41,137 nucleotides of DNA from NCBI GenBank assembly GCA_030833185.1, contig JAURHQ010000011.1:1-41137 (forward strand), given 5' to 3'. Source of the stretch: Gammaproteobacteria bacterium. Its GTDB lineage: Bacteria; Pseudomonadota; Gammaproteobacteria; Ga0077536. The stretch's first letter is position 1. Every line of letters starts with the position of its first letter. Below are positions 18,748-27,472 of the stretch, one piece after another. Below the pieces are notes generated by a model, which did no database searches, was not told the DNA's origin, and worked only from the letters and a program-made list of their open reading frames with translations. A program made the translations under genes and the position numbers.

Positions 18748-18805
18748 CGGGCAGATTTCCTGCCCGACTGCGCCAGATCAAGCCGCGTCTTACCGCTCGC
18801 GGCTT
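18748..18805 (-). terminator. Hairpins at the end of the RTX gene
   Basis: On the minus strand an 8-pair stem (CGCGGCTT at 18798-18805 with AAGCCGCG at 18780-18787, 10-base loop) starts within the RTX stop codon. A second stem follows, GGGCA/TGCCC around 18748-18766. Neither has a strong T-tract, but tandem hairpins directly after the stop fit transcript termination. The rest of 18642-18803 shows nothing else. Confidence 0.45.
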
Positions 18806-20057
18806 ACAGCACAAAGTCGCTCAGGCTGACCACCGGCGCGCCGGTGAGCGAGATCGCGAATTCTGCGGACGAATCGCCGTCGGTATTGCCGTAGAGGATG
18901 CCGCCCACATACTTCAGCTGCCCGGCGGCAGAGAAGTTCGCGCTGCTGGAAATCAGCGCGGTGAAGGCCTGATTGCCGGCCGCGCCGCTGTTGGCATCCA
19001 GCCCCGAGAGGTCGATTTTGTCGCTGCCGTGACGGAAATCCTTGATCACATCCGAGGAGCCTGCCGAGGCACTCAACTCGCTTAGCGAATTGAAATCGAA
19101 GGTATCGCGGCCGCTGCCACCGGTCAGCACGTCGCGGCCCGATCCGCCGGTCAGCCGGTCGTCGCCCAGATCGCCGCCCAGCGTGTCCGCGCCCGTGCCA
19201 CCCATCAGGGTGTCGTTGCCCGACATGCCGCGCAGCCCGTCGTTGCCACCCTCGCCCTTCAGGACATTGGCGCTGGCGTTTCCGGTCAGCTTGTTGCTGC
19301 CGCTGTTACCGGTGCCGCTGCGGGCGATCGCGGTCAGCACCAGATTTTCGACATTCGCGGCCAGCGTGTCGTTGCAGCTGGCATAGACGGTATCGGTACC
19401 CTGCGCGCTCAGTTCACGCACGATGTCGTCGCTATCGTTTACGCGGTAGATGTCGTTGCCCGCGCCGCCGGCCAGCGAGTCTTCGCCCAGCCCGCCGTCC
19501 AGGGTGTCGCTGCCCACGCCGCCACTGATGGAATCATCGCCCGCGCTGCCGCTGATGGAGTCGTCGCCGATGTCGCCGCTCAGGGTGTCGTCGCCCTCGC
19601 CGCCGTCCAGGCTGTCGTCACCATCGCCGCCGCGCAGGTGATCCGAGCCGCGGCCGCCGTGCATCCGGTCTCCGCCACGCGAGCCGTCCAAATCGTCGTT
19701 GTCATCCGAGCCGTCAATTTCGGTGCCGCTGTCGTCGCCCAGCACGGTATCGAGCAGGTCGCCGATTTCGTCGAAGATTTCTTCCGTGAACTCGCTGGCA
19801 TCCAGCGCGAGCTCCGTCGCCACAAACAGCGTGGTGCCGTTGAGACTGGCGCTGACCCCGGTGACCGTGCCGGTGAGGGCGCTGATATCGGTGCCCGCCA
19901 GACCGGCAAACGTGCCGTCGATAATGAACTGTGCGGTGCTCGCCGCCGGCAGGGTGACGTCGACGATGATCTGGGTGGCGCTGGCTGAGGAAATAGTCAC
20001 GTTCAACGCACTGTCCATATCGGACCAGTCGGAACTTTCAATTTCGAGTCGGCTCAT
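18804..20057 (-). CDS. RTX-repeat calcium-binding secreted protein
   Basis: 417 residues without an N-terminal signal peptide, as expected for type I secretion. Residues 1-110 form a beta-rich domain (LNVTISSASATQIIVDVTL and similar) that I do not recognise. Two blocks of glycine/aspartate nonapeptides GGxGxDxLx follow, about nine copies (about 120-205) and about six (about 270-320), which fold as calcium-binding parallel beta-rolls. A C-terminal domain with DVIKDFRHGSDKIDLSGLD precedes a typical uncleaved secretion end, VVSLSDFVL. No protease, lipase or pore-forming domain is evident, so it may be a small adhesin or surface-layer-like protein. No type I secretion genes are in the window. GAAGGT precedes the start. 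Confidence 0.87.
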   Translation of the reverse strand: MSRLEIESSDWSDMDSALNVTISSASATQIIVDVTLPAASTAQFIIDGTFAGLAGTDISALTGTVTGVSASLNGTTLFVATELALDASEFTEEIFDEIGDLLDTVLGDDSGTEIDGSDDNDDLDGSRGGDRMHGGRGSDHLRGGDGDDSLDGGEGDDTLSGDIGDDSISGSAGDDSISGGVGSDTLDGGLGEDSLAGGAGNDIYRVNDSDDIVRELSAQGTDTVYASCNDTLAANVENLVLTAIARSGTGNSGSNKLTGNASANVLKGEGGNDGLRGMSGNDTLMGGTGADTLGGDLGDDRLTGGSGRDVLTGGSGRDTFDFNSLSELSASAGSSDVIKDFRHGSDKIDLSGLDANSGAAGNQAFTALISSSANFSAAGQLKYVGGILYGNTDGDSSAEFAISLTGAPVVSLSDFVL

Positions 20058-20218
20058 GGAAGAGGTACCTTCGGGCTATTTAGAGTGGCGGCAAGACTGA
20101 CACTCGACCGGGCCGGCTGGCGAAAGTTGCGCACCAATTTGTGACGGCGTTGGCAAAATGCCGGGAGACCCCCGCCTTGCCCGGGGCTTCATCAACTTTC
20201 GCGCCGGGCGACGATCCC

Positions 20219-21400
20219 TCAGGCCACCGCCCCCGCCGCCCGCAGCGCGGCGATTTCCTCCGCACTGCAATTGACCTCGCGCAACAGCTCGTCCGTGTGC
20301 TCGCCCAAGCCCGGCGCCGGCCGGCGTACGGTGTTGATTTCGCCGTTGAAGACGGCCGCTGGTCGGGCCTGCCGCAGGCGGCCGGCGGTCGGGTGCTCGT
20401 ACTCGATGATGCCGTCGGCGTGGGTGCAGCGCTCATCGGTCAGCACGTCGTCCAGCGTGTTCACCCGTGCGCAGGGCACACCTTCGGCGTCCATCCGCTG
20501 CACGATTTCAGCCGTGCTGAGTTCGATCGCGCCCTTGGCAAACTCGTCGAACAGTTCGGCAAAGCGGGAAAAACGGTCGCCCAGGGTCTGGAAGCGCGGG
20601 TCATGCATGAGTTCGGGAATCTTGAGTCCGCGACAGGCGCCCTGAAACTCGCCGTCACCCACCACGATGACGGTCACCGCGCCATCGCGGGTTTTGAGCA
20701 AGCGGTAGAAGTCCGCGATCAGCGGCTTGCGCTGCACGCCTTCCTCGCCCACGAAACTGTGGTTCCAGAAGACTTCCGGCCACAGGAACTGCAGGCTCGC
20801 CGCCAGCATCGAGAGCTCCACATGGTGGCCGCCGATGAGGCCGCGGTCGCGGGCGTAGAGCGCGGCGGTGATGGCCTGCGAGGCGGTCAGCGCCGCCACC
20901 TTGTCGCTGGCGATTGTGCGCACCAGCTGCGGGTCGCCGCCCGCGCCCTGGGCCGCGGCAAAGCCCGAGACCGCCTGAATGACCGGGTCGTAGACCCGCT
21001 GGTGCGCGGCCGGCCCGGTCGCGCCGAAACCCGAAATGGAGACGTAAATCAGCGACGGATGCAGCTTGTGCAGGTCTTCAAAACCAAGGCCGCTGCGGTC
21101 CAGCGCGCCGGGACGCGAGTTCTGCACAAAGACGTCGGCGGTGCGAATAAGCCGTAGCAGGGGCTCGCGCAGCTGCGGGTTTTTGAGGTCTACCGACATC
21201 GAGCGTTTATTGCGGTTCATCTGCGCGTGATAGGCACCAACCCCGCCCCGCGAGCCACCGACGTGACGCGCCGGGTCGCCGGCGCCGATGGTCTCCAGCC
21301 GAATCACATCCGCCCCCTGATCGGCCAGGATGCCGGTCGCCAATGGGCCCGATGCGTTGGTGGTGACTTCGATAATGCGGATACCGCGCAGTGGTTCCAT
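20219..21400 (-). CDS. CaiB/BaiF family (class III) CoA-transferase
   Basis: 393-residue enzyme that moves CoA between carboxylic acids, used in carnitine, bile acid, oxalate and aromatic acid pathways. Family marks are PLRGIRIIEVT at the start, GADVIRLE, NRNKRSMSVDLK, the catalytic aspartate in RVYDPVIQA, the LVRTIASDKVAALTASQAITAAL helix, and GVPCARVNTLDDVL. Full length for the family. The ATG at 21400 is preceded by GGGAGAG. Substrate unknown; no acyl-CoA dehydrogenase or hydratase lies nearby, though the window holds other oxidative catabolic enzymes. It lies 65 bases downstream of the SulP stop and may be co-transcribed with it. Confidence 0.92.
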   Translation of the reverse strand: MEPLRGIRIIEVTTNASGPLATGILADQGADVIRLETIGAGDPARHVGGSRGGVGAYHAQMNRNKRSMSVDLKNPQLREPLLRLIRTADVFVQNSRPGALDRSGLGFEDLHKLHPSLIYVSISGFGATGPAAHQRVYDPVIQAVSGFAAAQGAGGDPQLVRTIASDKVAALTASQAITAALYARDRGLIGGHHVELSMLAASLQFLWPEVFWNHSFVGEEGVQRKPLIADFYRLLKTRDGAVTVIVVGDGEFQGACRGLKIPELMHDPRFQTLGDRFSRFAELFDEFAKGAIELSTAEIVQRMDAEGVPCARVNTLDDVLTDERCTHADGIIEYEHPTAGRLRQARPAAVFNGEINTVRRPAPGLGEHTDELLREVNCSAEEIAALRAAGAVA

Positions 21401-21465
21401 CAAGACTCTCCCCGAATGCGTTATTGGTGAATCGGGGCGAACCCCGTGGGTCGCACTATAAAGCC

Positions 21466-23115
21466 TCAGTCGCCCTGACCGAGCGCGGCGGCACGACGCA
21501 GGGCCTCGCCCAGCGTGGCGAAACTCTGGCCGCCATCCAGCAAGGCGAGCACGCCGGCGCGGGCCAGCTTGCGCTGCACCCGGTCATTGGCGCCCGCCAC
21601 CAGCACCTGCACGCCGCGTTGGCGGAAACCGCGCACGGCATCCTCAAACGTCTGCAAGGCGGTGATGTCGACAAAGGGCACCCAGCGCAGATGGAACACC
21701 AGCACCCGCGGCACGCCGCTCGCGCTCAAGGCCCGCTCGAAGTTCTCAACCGCACCGAAGAAAAACGGCCCGTCTAGCGTATAGACCAGCGTTTCCGCCG
21801 GCAGGGTCGACAGGTCCGCCGCCGCCAGCGCCGGCGCGAGTTCGAGCGCGCTGGCCGGCCGCACCTCAACACTGCTCGCCATGCGACGCATGAAGTGCAG
21901 CATGGCGAGAATCACCCCGATGTTGACGGCCACCACCAGGTCCGCAAACACCGTGAGCCCGAAGGTGACCAGCAGGATCACCACGTCGGCGCGGGGCGCC
22001 CGGCGCAGCATCCCGACAAAATGCCGGGCCTCGCTCATGTTCCAGGCCACCACAAACAGAATCGCCGCCAGCACCGCCAGCGGCACGTCCGCGGCCAGCG
22101 GTGCGAGGAACAGCAGCACGCCGACCAGCGCCAGCGCGTGAATCACCCCGGCCAGCGGCCCGGTGGCGCCGTTCCGCACGTTGGTCGCCGTCCGCGCAAT
22201 AGCGCCGGTGGCCGCAAACCCGCCCAGCAGCGGCGCGAGGAGATTCGCCAATCCCTGACCGATTAACTCCTGATTGGGGTCGTGGCGGCTACCCGCCATG
22301 CCGTCCGCCACCACCGCTGACAGCAGGGATTCAATCGCCCCCAGCAGGGTGATGGTGAAGGCTGGGCCAATCAGTTCGATCACCCGCGGCAGCGACCAGT
22401 CAGGCCAATGCCAGGACGGCAGGCCAACGGGAATGCCGCCGAACGCGCTGCCGATGGTGGCGACGCCATGGAAATGAAAATAGCGCTCAAGCCCCGTCGC
22501 CAGCAGCAGCGCGAGCAGCGGCGCGGGCACCCGTCGCAGCCCCGGCACCCGCGGCGCCGTCAGCAGCACGCAGAGACAGCCCGTTGCCAGCAGCGTAGTC
22601 GGCAGATGCAAGGCGGGCAGCGCCTGCCACAACTGCCACAGCTTGCTGTGAAAATGCGCCCCCGCCGGCGTCGGCAATCCGAAAAACGCCGCCCACTGGC
22701 CCACCCAGATGACGACCGCAATGCCGGCCGTGAAGCCGACGATCACCGGGTCGGGAATGAAGCGGATCAGCGTGCCCAGCCGCGCCATGCCCAGCAGGCA
22801 CAGCATGCCGCCGGCCATCAGGGTCGCGAGTTGCAGCCCGTCCAGCCCGTAGCGCGCGGTAATCCCGGCAAGGATGACAATAAACGCGCCGGTCGGCCCT
22901 GCAATCTGCAAGCGGCTGCCGCCGCAGAGTGACACCACCACGCCCGCCACGATGGCGGTGTAGAGGCCCTGCTCGGGCCGCGCACCGGAGGCGATCGCAA
23001 ACGCCATCGCCAGCGGTAAGGCCACCACCCCCACCACCAGACCGGCCAGCAGGTTGGGCCACCAGTGTCGGCGTGCGAACAGCCCGGCGCGCCAGGCCTC
23101 AACGGCAATCATCAT
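21466..23115 (-). CDS. SulP family anion transporter with STAS domain
   Basis: About 549-residue inner membrane transporter for sulfate, bicarbonate or dicarboxylates. It has 12-14 hydrophobic segments starting HWWPNLLAGLVVGVVALPLAMAFAIASG, a canonical SulP opening, and the YTAIVAGVVVSLCGGSRLQIAGPTGAF substrate-site region. A cytoplasmic STAS domain fills the last 110 residues (DGPFFFGAVENFERAL, WVPFVDITALQTFED). The start at 23115 is a choice among several ATG codons and is preceded by GGGAG at a slightly long distance. The ion cannot be decided; no carbonic anhydrase or sulfate assimilation gene is adjacent. Confidence 0.9.
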   Translation of the reverse strand: MMIAVEAWRAGLFARRHWWPNLLAGLVVGVVALPLAMAFAIASGARPEQGLYTAIVAGVVVSLCGGSRLQIAGPTGAFIVILAGITARYGLDGLQLATLMAGGMLCLLGMARLGTLIRFIPDPVIVGFTAGIAVVIWVGQWAAFFGLPTPAGAHFHSKLWQLWQALPALHLPTTLLATGCLCVLLTAPRVPGLRRVPAPLLALLLATGLERYFHFHGVATIGSAFGGIPVGLPSWHWPDWSLPRVIELIGPAFTITLLGAIESLLSAVVADGMAGSRHDPNQELIGQGLANLLAPLLGGFAATGAIARTATNVRNGATGPLAGVIHALALVGVLLFLAPLAADVPLAVLAAILFVVAWNMSEARHFVGMLRRAPRADVVILLVTFGLTVFADLVVAVNIGVILAMLHFMRRMASSVEVRPASALELAPALAAADLSTLPAETLVYTLDGPFFFGAVENFERALSASGVPRVLVFHLRWVPFVDITALQTFEDAVRGFRQRGVQVLVAGANDRVQRKLARAGVLALLDGGQSFATLGEALRRAAALGQGD

Positions 23116-23253
23116 CAGGATGGACACTCCCTGCAGCGCGAGCCTCGGCATGGGGCCGCATCGGCCATCATACAGGCGCAAGGATTGAGCCTGCTGATCC
23201 GGCACAATGCGCCCTCACCTCGCTCACGCTGCCGGCCTTGCCGGGGAGACCCC

Positions 23254-24810
23254 ATGCCCGAAAGTCTGCTACCGCTGTTGCCGCTCGCCCTCCCGCTCGT
23301 CCTTGCGTTTGCGCTGGGCGCCCTGCTGACCTGGCTGCTGCTACGCCCCGGCGCCCGCGCGCTGCAACTGGCGCTGACGCAAAACGAAGCCGACCGCACG
23401 ACGCTGGAAGCCGCCCTGCTCGCCGGGCAGCACGCACTGGCCGAGGCCAATGACGAGCGCAGCCGCCTCGCCGAGCGCGCGGCGCAAATCCCGGGGCTTG
23501 AAACGCGTCTGGCGCAGCTGGAACAGCGCCTGCGCGAGCAGGAGATCGCCATCGGCGACCTGCGCGAACAGAACGGCCGCCTCGGCGCGGCGCTGAACGC
23601 CGGCACCGCGCAGACCAATAAGCTCCAGCAGGAACACGCTCAGCTCACCGCCCAACTCACCGCCCGCCAGGACGAGCTTGCCCAGCTCGGCGCCACTCAT
23701 GCGGCCAACCAGCAGGCGCTAGCCGACGAGCGCCGCCAGCACGACGAAAAAATGGCCCTGCTGGAACAGGCCAAGGAAGTGTTGAGCGACCGCTTCAAGA
23801 CCATCGCCACCGAACTGCTGGATGAGAAAAGTCGCAAGTTCACCGAGCAGAACCAGAGCAATCTGGACCAAATCCTCCTGCCGCTGCGCCAGCAGATCAC
23901 CGACTTCAAGAGCAAGGTTGAAGAGGTCTACGTCAACGAGAGCAAGGACCGCTCGGCGCTGGCGCAGCAGGTGAAAGAACTGCAGGCGCTGAACACCACC
24001 CTTCACCAGGACGCGCAAAACCTGACGCTCGCGCTGAAAGGCGACCGCAAGGCGCAGGGCAACTGGGGCGAAATTATTCTGGATGAAGTGCTGGAGCGCG
24101 CGGGTCTGCGCGAAGGCGAACACTACACGCGGCAAAACGCCATGAAGGCCGAAGACGGCGCCAGCAACGTCATTCCCGACGTCATCATCCGGCTGCCGGG
24201 CGAACGGCAGATTGTGGTGGACTCCAAGTTCACGCTGCCCGATTACCGCGCCTTCGCCGACGCCGCCGACGACGACGCCCGTGCGGCCTCCCTGAAGCGC
24301 CATCTCACCGCGATCCGCAACCACATCAAAGGCCTGTCAGAAAAAAAATATCAGGCGCTTTACGAGCTGCAGACGCTCGACTTTGTGGTGATGTTCATCC
24401 CGCTCGAGCCGGCCTTCATGCTGGCGGTGACCAACGACGCGGAGCTTTTCTCTGACGCTTGGGAAAAGAACGTGCTGCTGGTCAGCCCCAGCACGCTGCT
24501 GTTTGTCGTGCGCACCATCGCGCACCTGTGGCGACAGGATGCGCTGAGCCGCAACGCCAAGGAGATCTCGCGCAAGGGGGCCGATCTCTACGAGAAACTG
24601 GTCGGCTTCGTCGACGATCTGGAGCGGGTGGGCGGGGCGCTCGGCACCGCCCAGCGCAGCTTCGACGAGGCGAAGAAGAAACTGCGTGACGGCCGCGGCA
24701 GCGCGATCCGCCAGGCCGAGATGCTGGTCGAACTGGGCGTCAAGCCGGCCAAGACCCTGCACGTGCAATGGGGCAGCACTGATGAGCGTCCGGCTCTGCC
24801 CGAGCCCTGA
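23254..24810 (+). CDS. rmuC: DNA recombination protein RmuC
   Basis: 518 residues. An N-terminal membrane anchor (about 5-30) precedes a long coiled coil rich in Gln, Glu and Ala (about 40-240), then the RmuC nuclease-like domain: KGDRKAQGNWGEIILDEVLERAGL, VIPDVIIRLPGERQIVVDSKF and LDFVVMFIPLEPAF. RmuC limits inversions and rearrangements between short repeats; the core belongs to the PD-(D/E)xK-like fold. GGGGAG supports the start and CACAAT at 23203-23208 is a possible -10. It is divergent from SulP. Confidence 0.95.
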   Translation: MPESLLPLLPLALPLVLAFALGALLTWLLLRPGARALQLALTQNEADRTTLEAALLAGQHALAEANDERSRLAERAAQIPGLETRLAQLEQRLREQEIAIGDLREQNGRLGAALNAGTAQTNKLQQEHAQLTAQLTARQDELAQLGATHAANQQALADERRQHDEKMALLEQAKEVLSDRFKTIATELLDEKSRKFTEQNQSNLDQILLPLRQQITDFKSKVEEVYVNESKDRSALAQQVKELQALNTTLHQDAQNLTLALKGDRKAQGNWGEIILDEVLERAGLREGEHYTRQNAMKAEDGASNVIPDVIIRLPGERQIVVDSKFTLPDYRAFADAADDDARAASLKRHLTAIRNHIKGLSEKKYQALYELQTLDFVVMFIPLEPAFMLAVTNDAELFSDAWEKNVLLVSPSTLLFVVRTIAHLWRQDALSRNAKEISRKGADLYEKLVGFVDDLERVGGALGTAQRSFDEAKKKLRDGRGSAIRQAEMLVELGVKPAKTLHVQWGSTDERPALPEP

Positions 24811-24821
24811 GCCCCAAGCGC

Positions 24822-24875
24822 GTTATTGACGCGAGCTTCAATATCCAGAATCCTGTTGAAGCCGACTTCAATAAC
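24822..24875. promoter_or_regulatory. Tandem palindromic operator candidates ahead of the P450/TetR genes
   Basis: Two 16-base palindrome-like sites, TTGACGCGAGCTTCAA (24826-24841, imperfect) and TTGAAGCCGACTTCAA (24856-24871, six-base arms TTGAAG/CTTCAA), lie 30 bases apart start to start. The pair is also part of a larger inverted repeat: 24822-24841 against 24856-24875 match at 16 of 20 positions. They lie between the rmuC stop and the P450 start. The TetR gene two positions downstream is the obvious candidate binder (inference). AT content is clearly higher here than around it. Confidence 0.65.
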
Positions 24876-24913
24876 AGCGCCGGCAACGACCGGCCGCGCA
24901 ACGGGGAGCTTCC

Positions 24914-26119
24914 ATGTCTGCCAGTGCCTACGCCGACTACAACCCGCTAGACCCGGCCGTTCGGGAAAATCCTTATCCGTGGTACGCCTACCTGCGCGAC
25001 GAGGCGCCGGTCAAATTTATTGAAAGCGTGGGCGCGTGGGCGGTCTCGCGCCACGAAGACGTGCGCAAGCTGCTGCTGGACCACGCGCAGTTTTCTTCCG
25101 ACCCGTTAATCCGCATCGCTTTCGGCGACTTCAACCCGGCGCCGGATGCGCGCTATCTGCTCTCCAGCGATCCGCCGGACCACACGCGACTGCGCACGCT
25201 GGTCAACAAGGCCTTCTCGCGCCGTTACATACTGGAATTGCGCGACGAAATTGCCGCCACGGCAGCACGCCTGCTTGCAGATCTGGACGGCCGCGGTGAA
25301 TACGATTTCATCGCCGAATTTGCAGCCCCGCTGCCCGTGACGGTGGTGGGGAATATCCTGGGCGTGGAGCCGTCCATGCACGCCGCGTTTCGCCGCTGGT
25401 CGAACAATGTGACGGCCGGCGGCAACGCCGACGCGCTCAGCGAGCAGCAGCGCGCGGTCATTCGCAGCGATGCAAACGACTTCCGCGAATACTTTCTGGC
25501 GCGCATCAACGCAGTTCGAAAAAAGCCAGAAGACAACCTGATTTCGGCGCTGGTGCATGCGGAAGAGACCGGCCAGAAGCTTTCTGCAGACGAAGTGCTG
25601 GCGCTGTCGGTGCTGTTGCTCATCGCCGGCAACGAGACCACCACCAACCTGCTGTCGAACGCGATGGTCACGCTCGCGCAGTTTGGCGACGAAGAAAAAC
25701 TGGCGCGCAGCGAGCGCAGTCTTATCCCGGCGCTGATCGACGAAAGCCTGCGCTTTCAGTCACCGGTGCAACTGCTGTTCCGCCGAGCCACCGCCAACAC
25801 CGAAATCGCAGGCCAGAAACTGCCGCAGGACGCCATCGTGATGCCGATTTTTGCCAGCGCGAATCGCGATGAGCGCGCTTTCAGCACCCCGGAACGGGTC
25901 GACATCCGGCGCACGGACTTGCGCAATCAGCTGGCGTTCGGCTGGGGCATCCACCTGTGTCTCGGCAAAGCGCTGGCGAATCTCGAAGGCGAAGTCGCGC
26001 TGAACGCGCTGTTCGACCGCTACGCACGGGTCGAGATCAACACCCCGCAGATCGAGTGGTGCGATGCCTTCTATTTGCGCGGGCCCAAGAACTTGCCGGT
26101 GCGCGTGCATCGCGCATGA
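24914..26119 (+). CDS. Cytochrome P450
   Basis: 401-residue soluble heme monooxygenase. Motifs are the I-helix oxygen-activating AGNETT (238-243), the K-helix ESLR (277-280), and the heme loop FGWGIHLCLG with ligand C349. Bacterial P450s of this length take electrons from a ferredoxin and reductase; none is encoded in the window. The substrate is unknown. GGGGAG precedes the ATG. Its stop overlaps the start of a TetR gene by ATGA, and a palindromic operator pair lies just upstream. Together they suggest a ligand-controlled oxidation cassette. Confidence 0.95.
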   Translation: MSASAYADYNPLDPAVRENPYPWYAYLRDEAPVKFIESVGAWAVSRHEDVRKLLLDHAQFSSDPLIRIAFGDFNPAPDARYLLSSDPPDHTRLRTLVNKAFSRRYILELRDEIAATAARLLADLDGRGEYDFIAEFAAPLPVTVVGNILGVEPSMHAAFRRWSNNVTAGGNADALSEQQRAVIRSDANDFREYFLARINAVRKKPEDNLISALVHAEETGQKLSADEVLALSVLLLIAGNETTTNLLSNAMVTLAQFGDEEKLARSERSLIPALIDESLRFQSPVQLLFRRATANTEIAGQKLPQDAIVMPIFASANRDERAFSTPERVDIRRTDLRNQLAFGWGIHLCLGKALANLEGEVALNALFDRYARVEINTPQIEWCDAFYLRGPKNLPVRVHRA

Positions 26120-26715
26120 GCCCACGCCCGCGGGCCGCACGCCTGTCGCCAGACGCCCGACGCGAACTGCTGTTGCAGCACGCGCTGGCGGCGTTCGCAG
26201 ACAAGGGCCTGTCGGCCGCGCGTCACAGCGACGTGGCGGCGCTGGCCGGCGTCTCGCTGCCGACTGCCTTGCACTATTTTCCCAGCCGCGAAGCCCTGCG
26301 CGCCCGCGTGCTGGACGAGGTCTCGCGCTTCCTGCTGGAAGACGTCCTCGCCGTGGCGGCTGCGCGTCACACCCCGGCGACCGAGGCCATCGTCGCGGTG
26401 ATGCTGGGCTTTGATGACGCCATCGAGACCCATCCGCATCACATCCGCATCTGGCTCGAATGGAGCGTCGCGGTGCGCGGCGACCTATGGCCAAGTTATC
26501 TCGAGTTTTACGCCGGCGCGCTGAAAGGTATCGGTCTCTTGCTGGCACGCGGCAAGCGGCAGGGCTGTATTGCCCGTCAGCTTGATAGCAAGGACGCGGC
26601 GCGGGTCATCGTCAGCCTGGCCCACATGATTGTGCAGATGAAATTTGCCGGCAGCGCCCGCGCCCAGATCGCACACACCGTGCGCTCGCTGGTGCTGGGT
26701 TATCTGGCGCAGTAG
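26116..26715 (+). CDS. TetR family transcriptional regulator
   Basis: 199 residues. The N-terminal helix-turn-helix runs RRELLLQHALAAFADKGLSAARHSDVAALAGVSLPTALHYFPSREAL, a clear TetR pattern; the C-terminal part is a helical ligand-binding and dimer domain with HHIRIWLEWSVAVRGDLW, somewhat like BetI/HapR-type regulators. ATGA overlap with the P450 stop implies co-translation. It is probably a repressor of its own operon through the palindromes at 24822-24875; this is inference. The ligand may be the P450 substrate or product. Confidence 0.92.
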   Translation: MSPRPRAARLSPDARRELLLQHALAAFADKGLSAARHSDVAALAGVSLPTALHYFPSREALRARVLDEVSRFLLEDVLAVAAARHTPATEAIVAVMLGFDDAIETHPHHIRIWLEWSVAVRGDLWPSYLEFYAGALKGIGLLLARGKRQGCIARQLDSKDAARVIVSLAHMIVQMKFAGSARAQIAHTVRSLVLGYLAQ

Positions 26716-26743
26716 GCCCAAGCCACAACCACCGGGAGGTCCC

Positions 26744-27469
26744 ATGCATTTAGGCTATCTGGAAACCATGAAACAGACCGCGGTCGATCCGGCCCGTCGC
26801 GGTTTTCTGCGCCACAGCGCGGCGGCAGTGCTGGGCAGCATGGCCGGCAGTGCGCTGGCGGCGGAGGCGACGCCCAAGGGCTTCAAGGGCAGCGGTCGCA
26901 TGGGCATGAGCAGCGGCGAAGACTGGATCGATACCTTCTTCAACGGCGGTGCCGAGGCCATCGTCCACTTCTATGCGGACGAGTTCGTATTCGAAGACGT
27001 CACGCTGTTCCAGACCATCGACAGCAAGGACGACCTTTACCGCGCCTTCCTGCCGTTCAATAACGCAGGTCCGGATTCGCCGGCCGGCGTGCATCAGTTC
27101 GACGTCATCCGCTACGACGGCGGTCTCGCCGGCGACCGACGCGGTGTGATCCGCAGCGGCCCGCCGGAAAACTACAGCCCCGAGGTTTGGGCGCTGTGGA
27201 GCGGCGATACCTTGAAAGGGGCCGCTCACGACTACGACGAGTGGGCGGTGATGAACTGGGTGTGGAAAGCCACCCACAACATGGATTTTCTCGGACTGCC
27301 GGCCAAGGGCAAAACCACCTGGTGCCGAGGCATTACGTTTCACTGCTATCGCGAACGCAAAATCGTGCGCGAGTTCACGCACTGGAACTTCCGCGATGTC
27401 GGCGTGCAGCTGGGCGCGCTCGCGCCACAGGCGCCCTTCTGGCGCAAGGACTGGCAGCCGCCGAAGTAG
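26744..27469 (+). CDS. Tat-exported NTF2-like (SnoaL-type) protein
   Basis: 241 residues. The start has a twin-arginine signal (PARRGFLRHSAAAVLGS, then Ala-rich to about SALAAEA), so the protein should be exported folded. The mature part has an NTF2-like fold: WIDTFFNGGAEAIVHFYADEFVFEDVT, a SKDDLYRAFLPF helix, and C-terminal CRGITFHCYRERKIVREFTHWN. Tat export could mean a bound cofactor or folding in the cytoplasm. GGGAGG supports the ATG at 26744; an inner ATG at 26768 would also leave the signal intact. It follows the TetR gene by 28 bases. It may act on the P450 product, but this is guesswork. Confidence 0.85.
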   Translation: MHLGYLETMKQTAVDPARRGFLRHSAAAVLGSMAGSALAAEATPKGFKGSGRMGMSSGEDWIDTFFNGGAEAIVHFYADEFVFEDVTLFQTIDSKDDLYRAFLPFNNAGPDSPAGVHQFDVIRYDGGLAGDRRGVIRSGPPENYSPEVWALWSGDTLKGAAHDYDEWAVMNWVWKATHNMDFLGLPAKGKTTWCRGITFHCYRERKIVREFTHWNFRDVGVQLGALAPQAPFWRKDWQPPK

Positions 27470-27472
27470 CCG

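Noticed and set aside
19060-19680. Regular repeats resembling a repeat array
   Set aside because: They are codon-level traces of the RTX nonapeptides, not CRISPR repeats; there are no unrelated spacers.
18804-20057. RTX toxin or secreted protease
   Set aside because: No pore-forming, protease or lipase motif, and no HlyC-type activation gene.
20141-21157. Plus-strand frame of 338 codons opposite the CoA-transferase
   Set aside because: The CoA-transferase frame has catalytic and family motifs; this one has none.
21433-21446. CGGGG-CGAA-CCCCG hairpin between SulP and CoA-transferase genes as a terminator
   Set aside because: Only five pairs and no T-tract on either strand.
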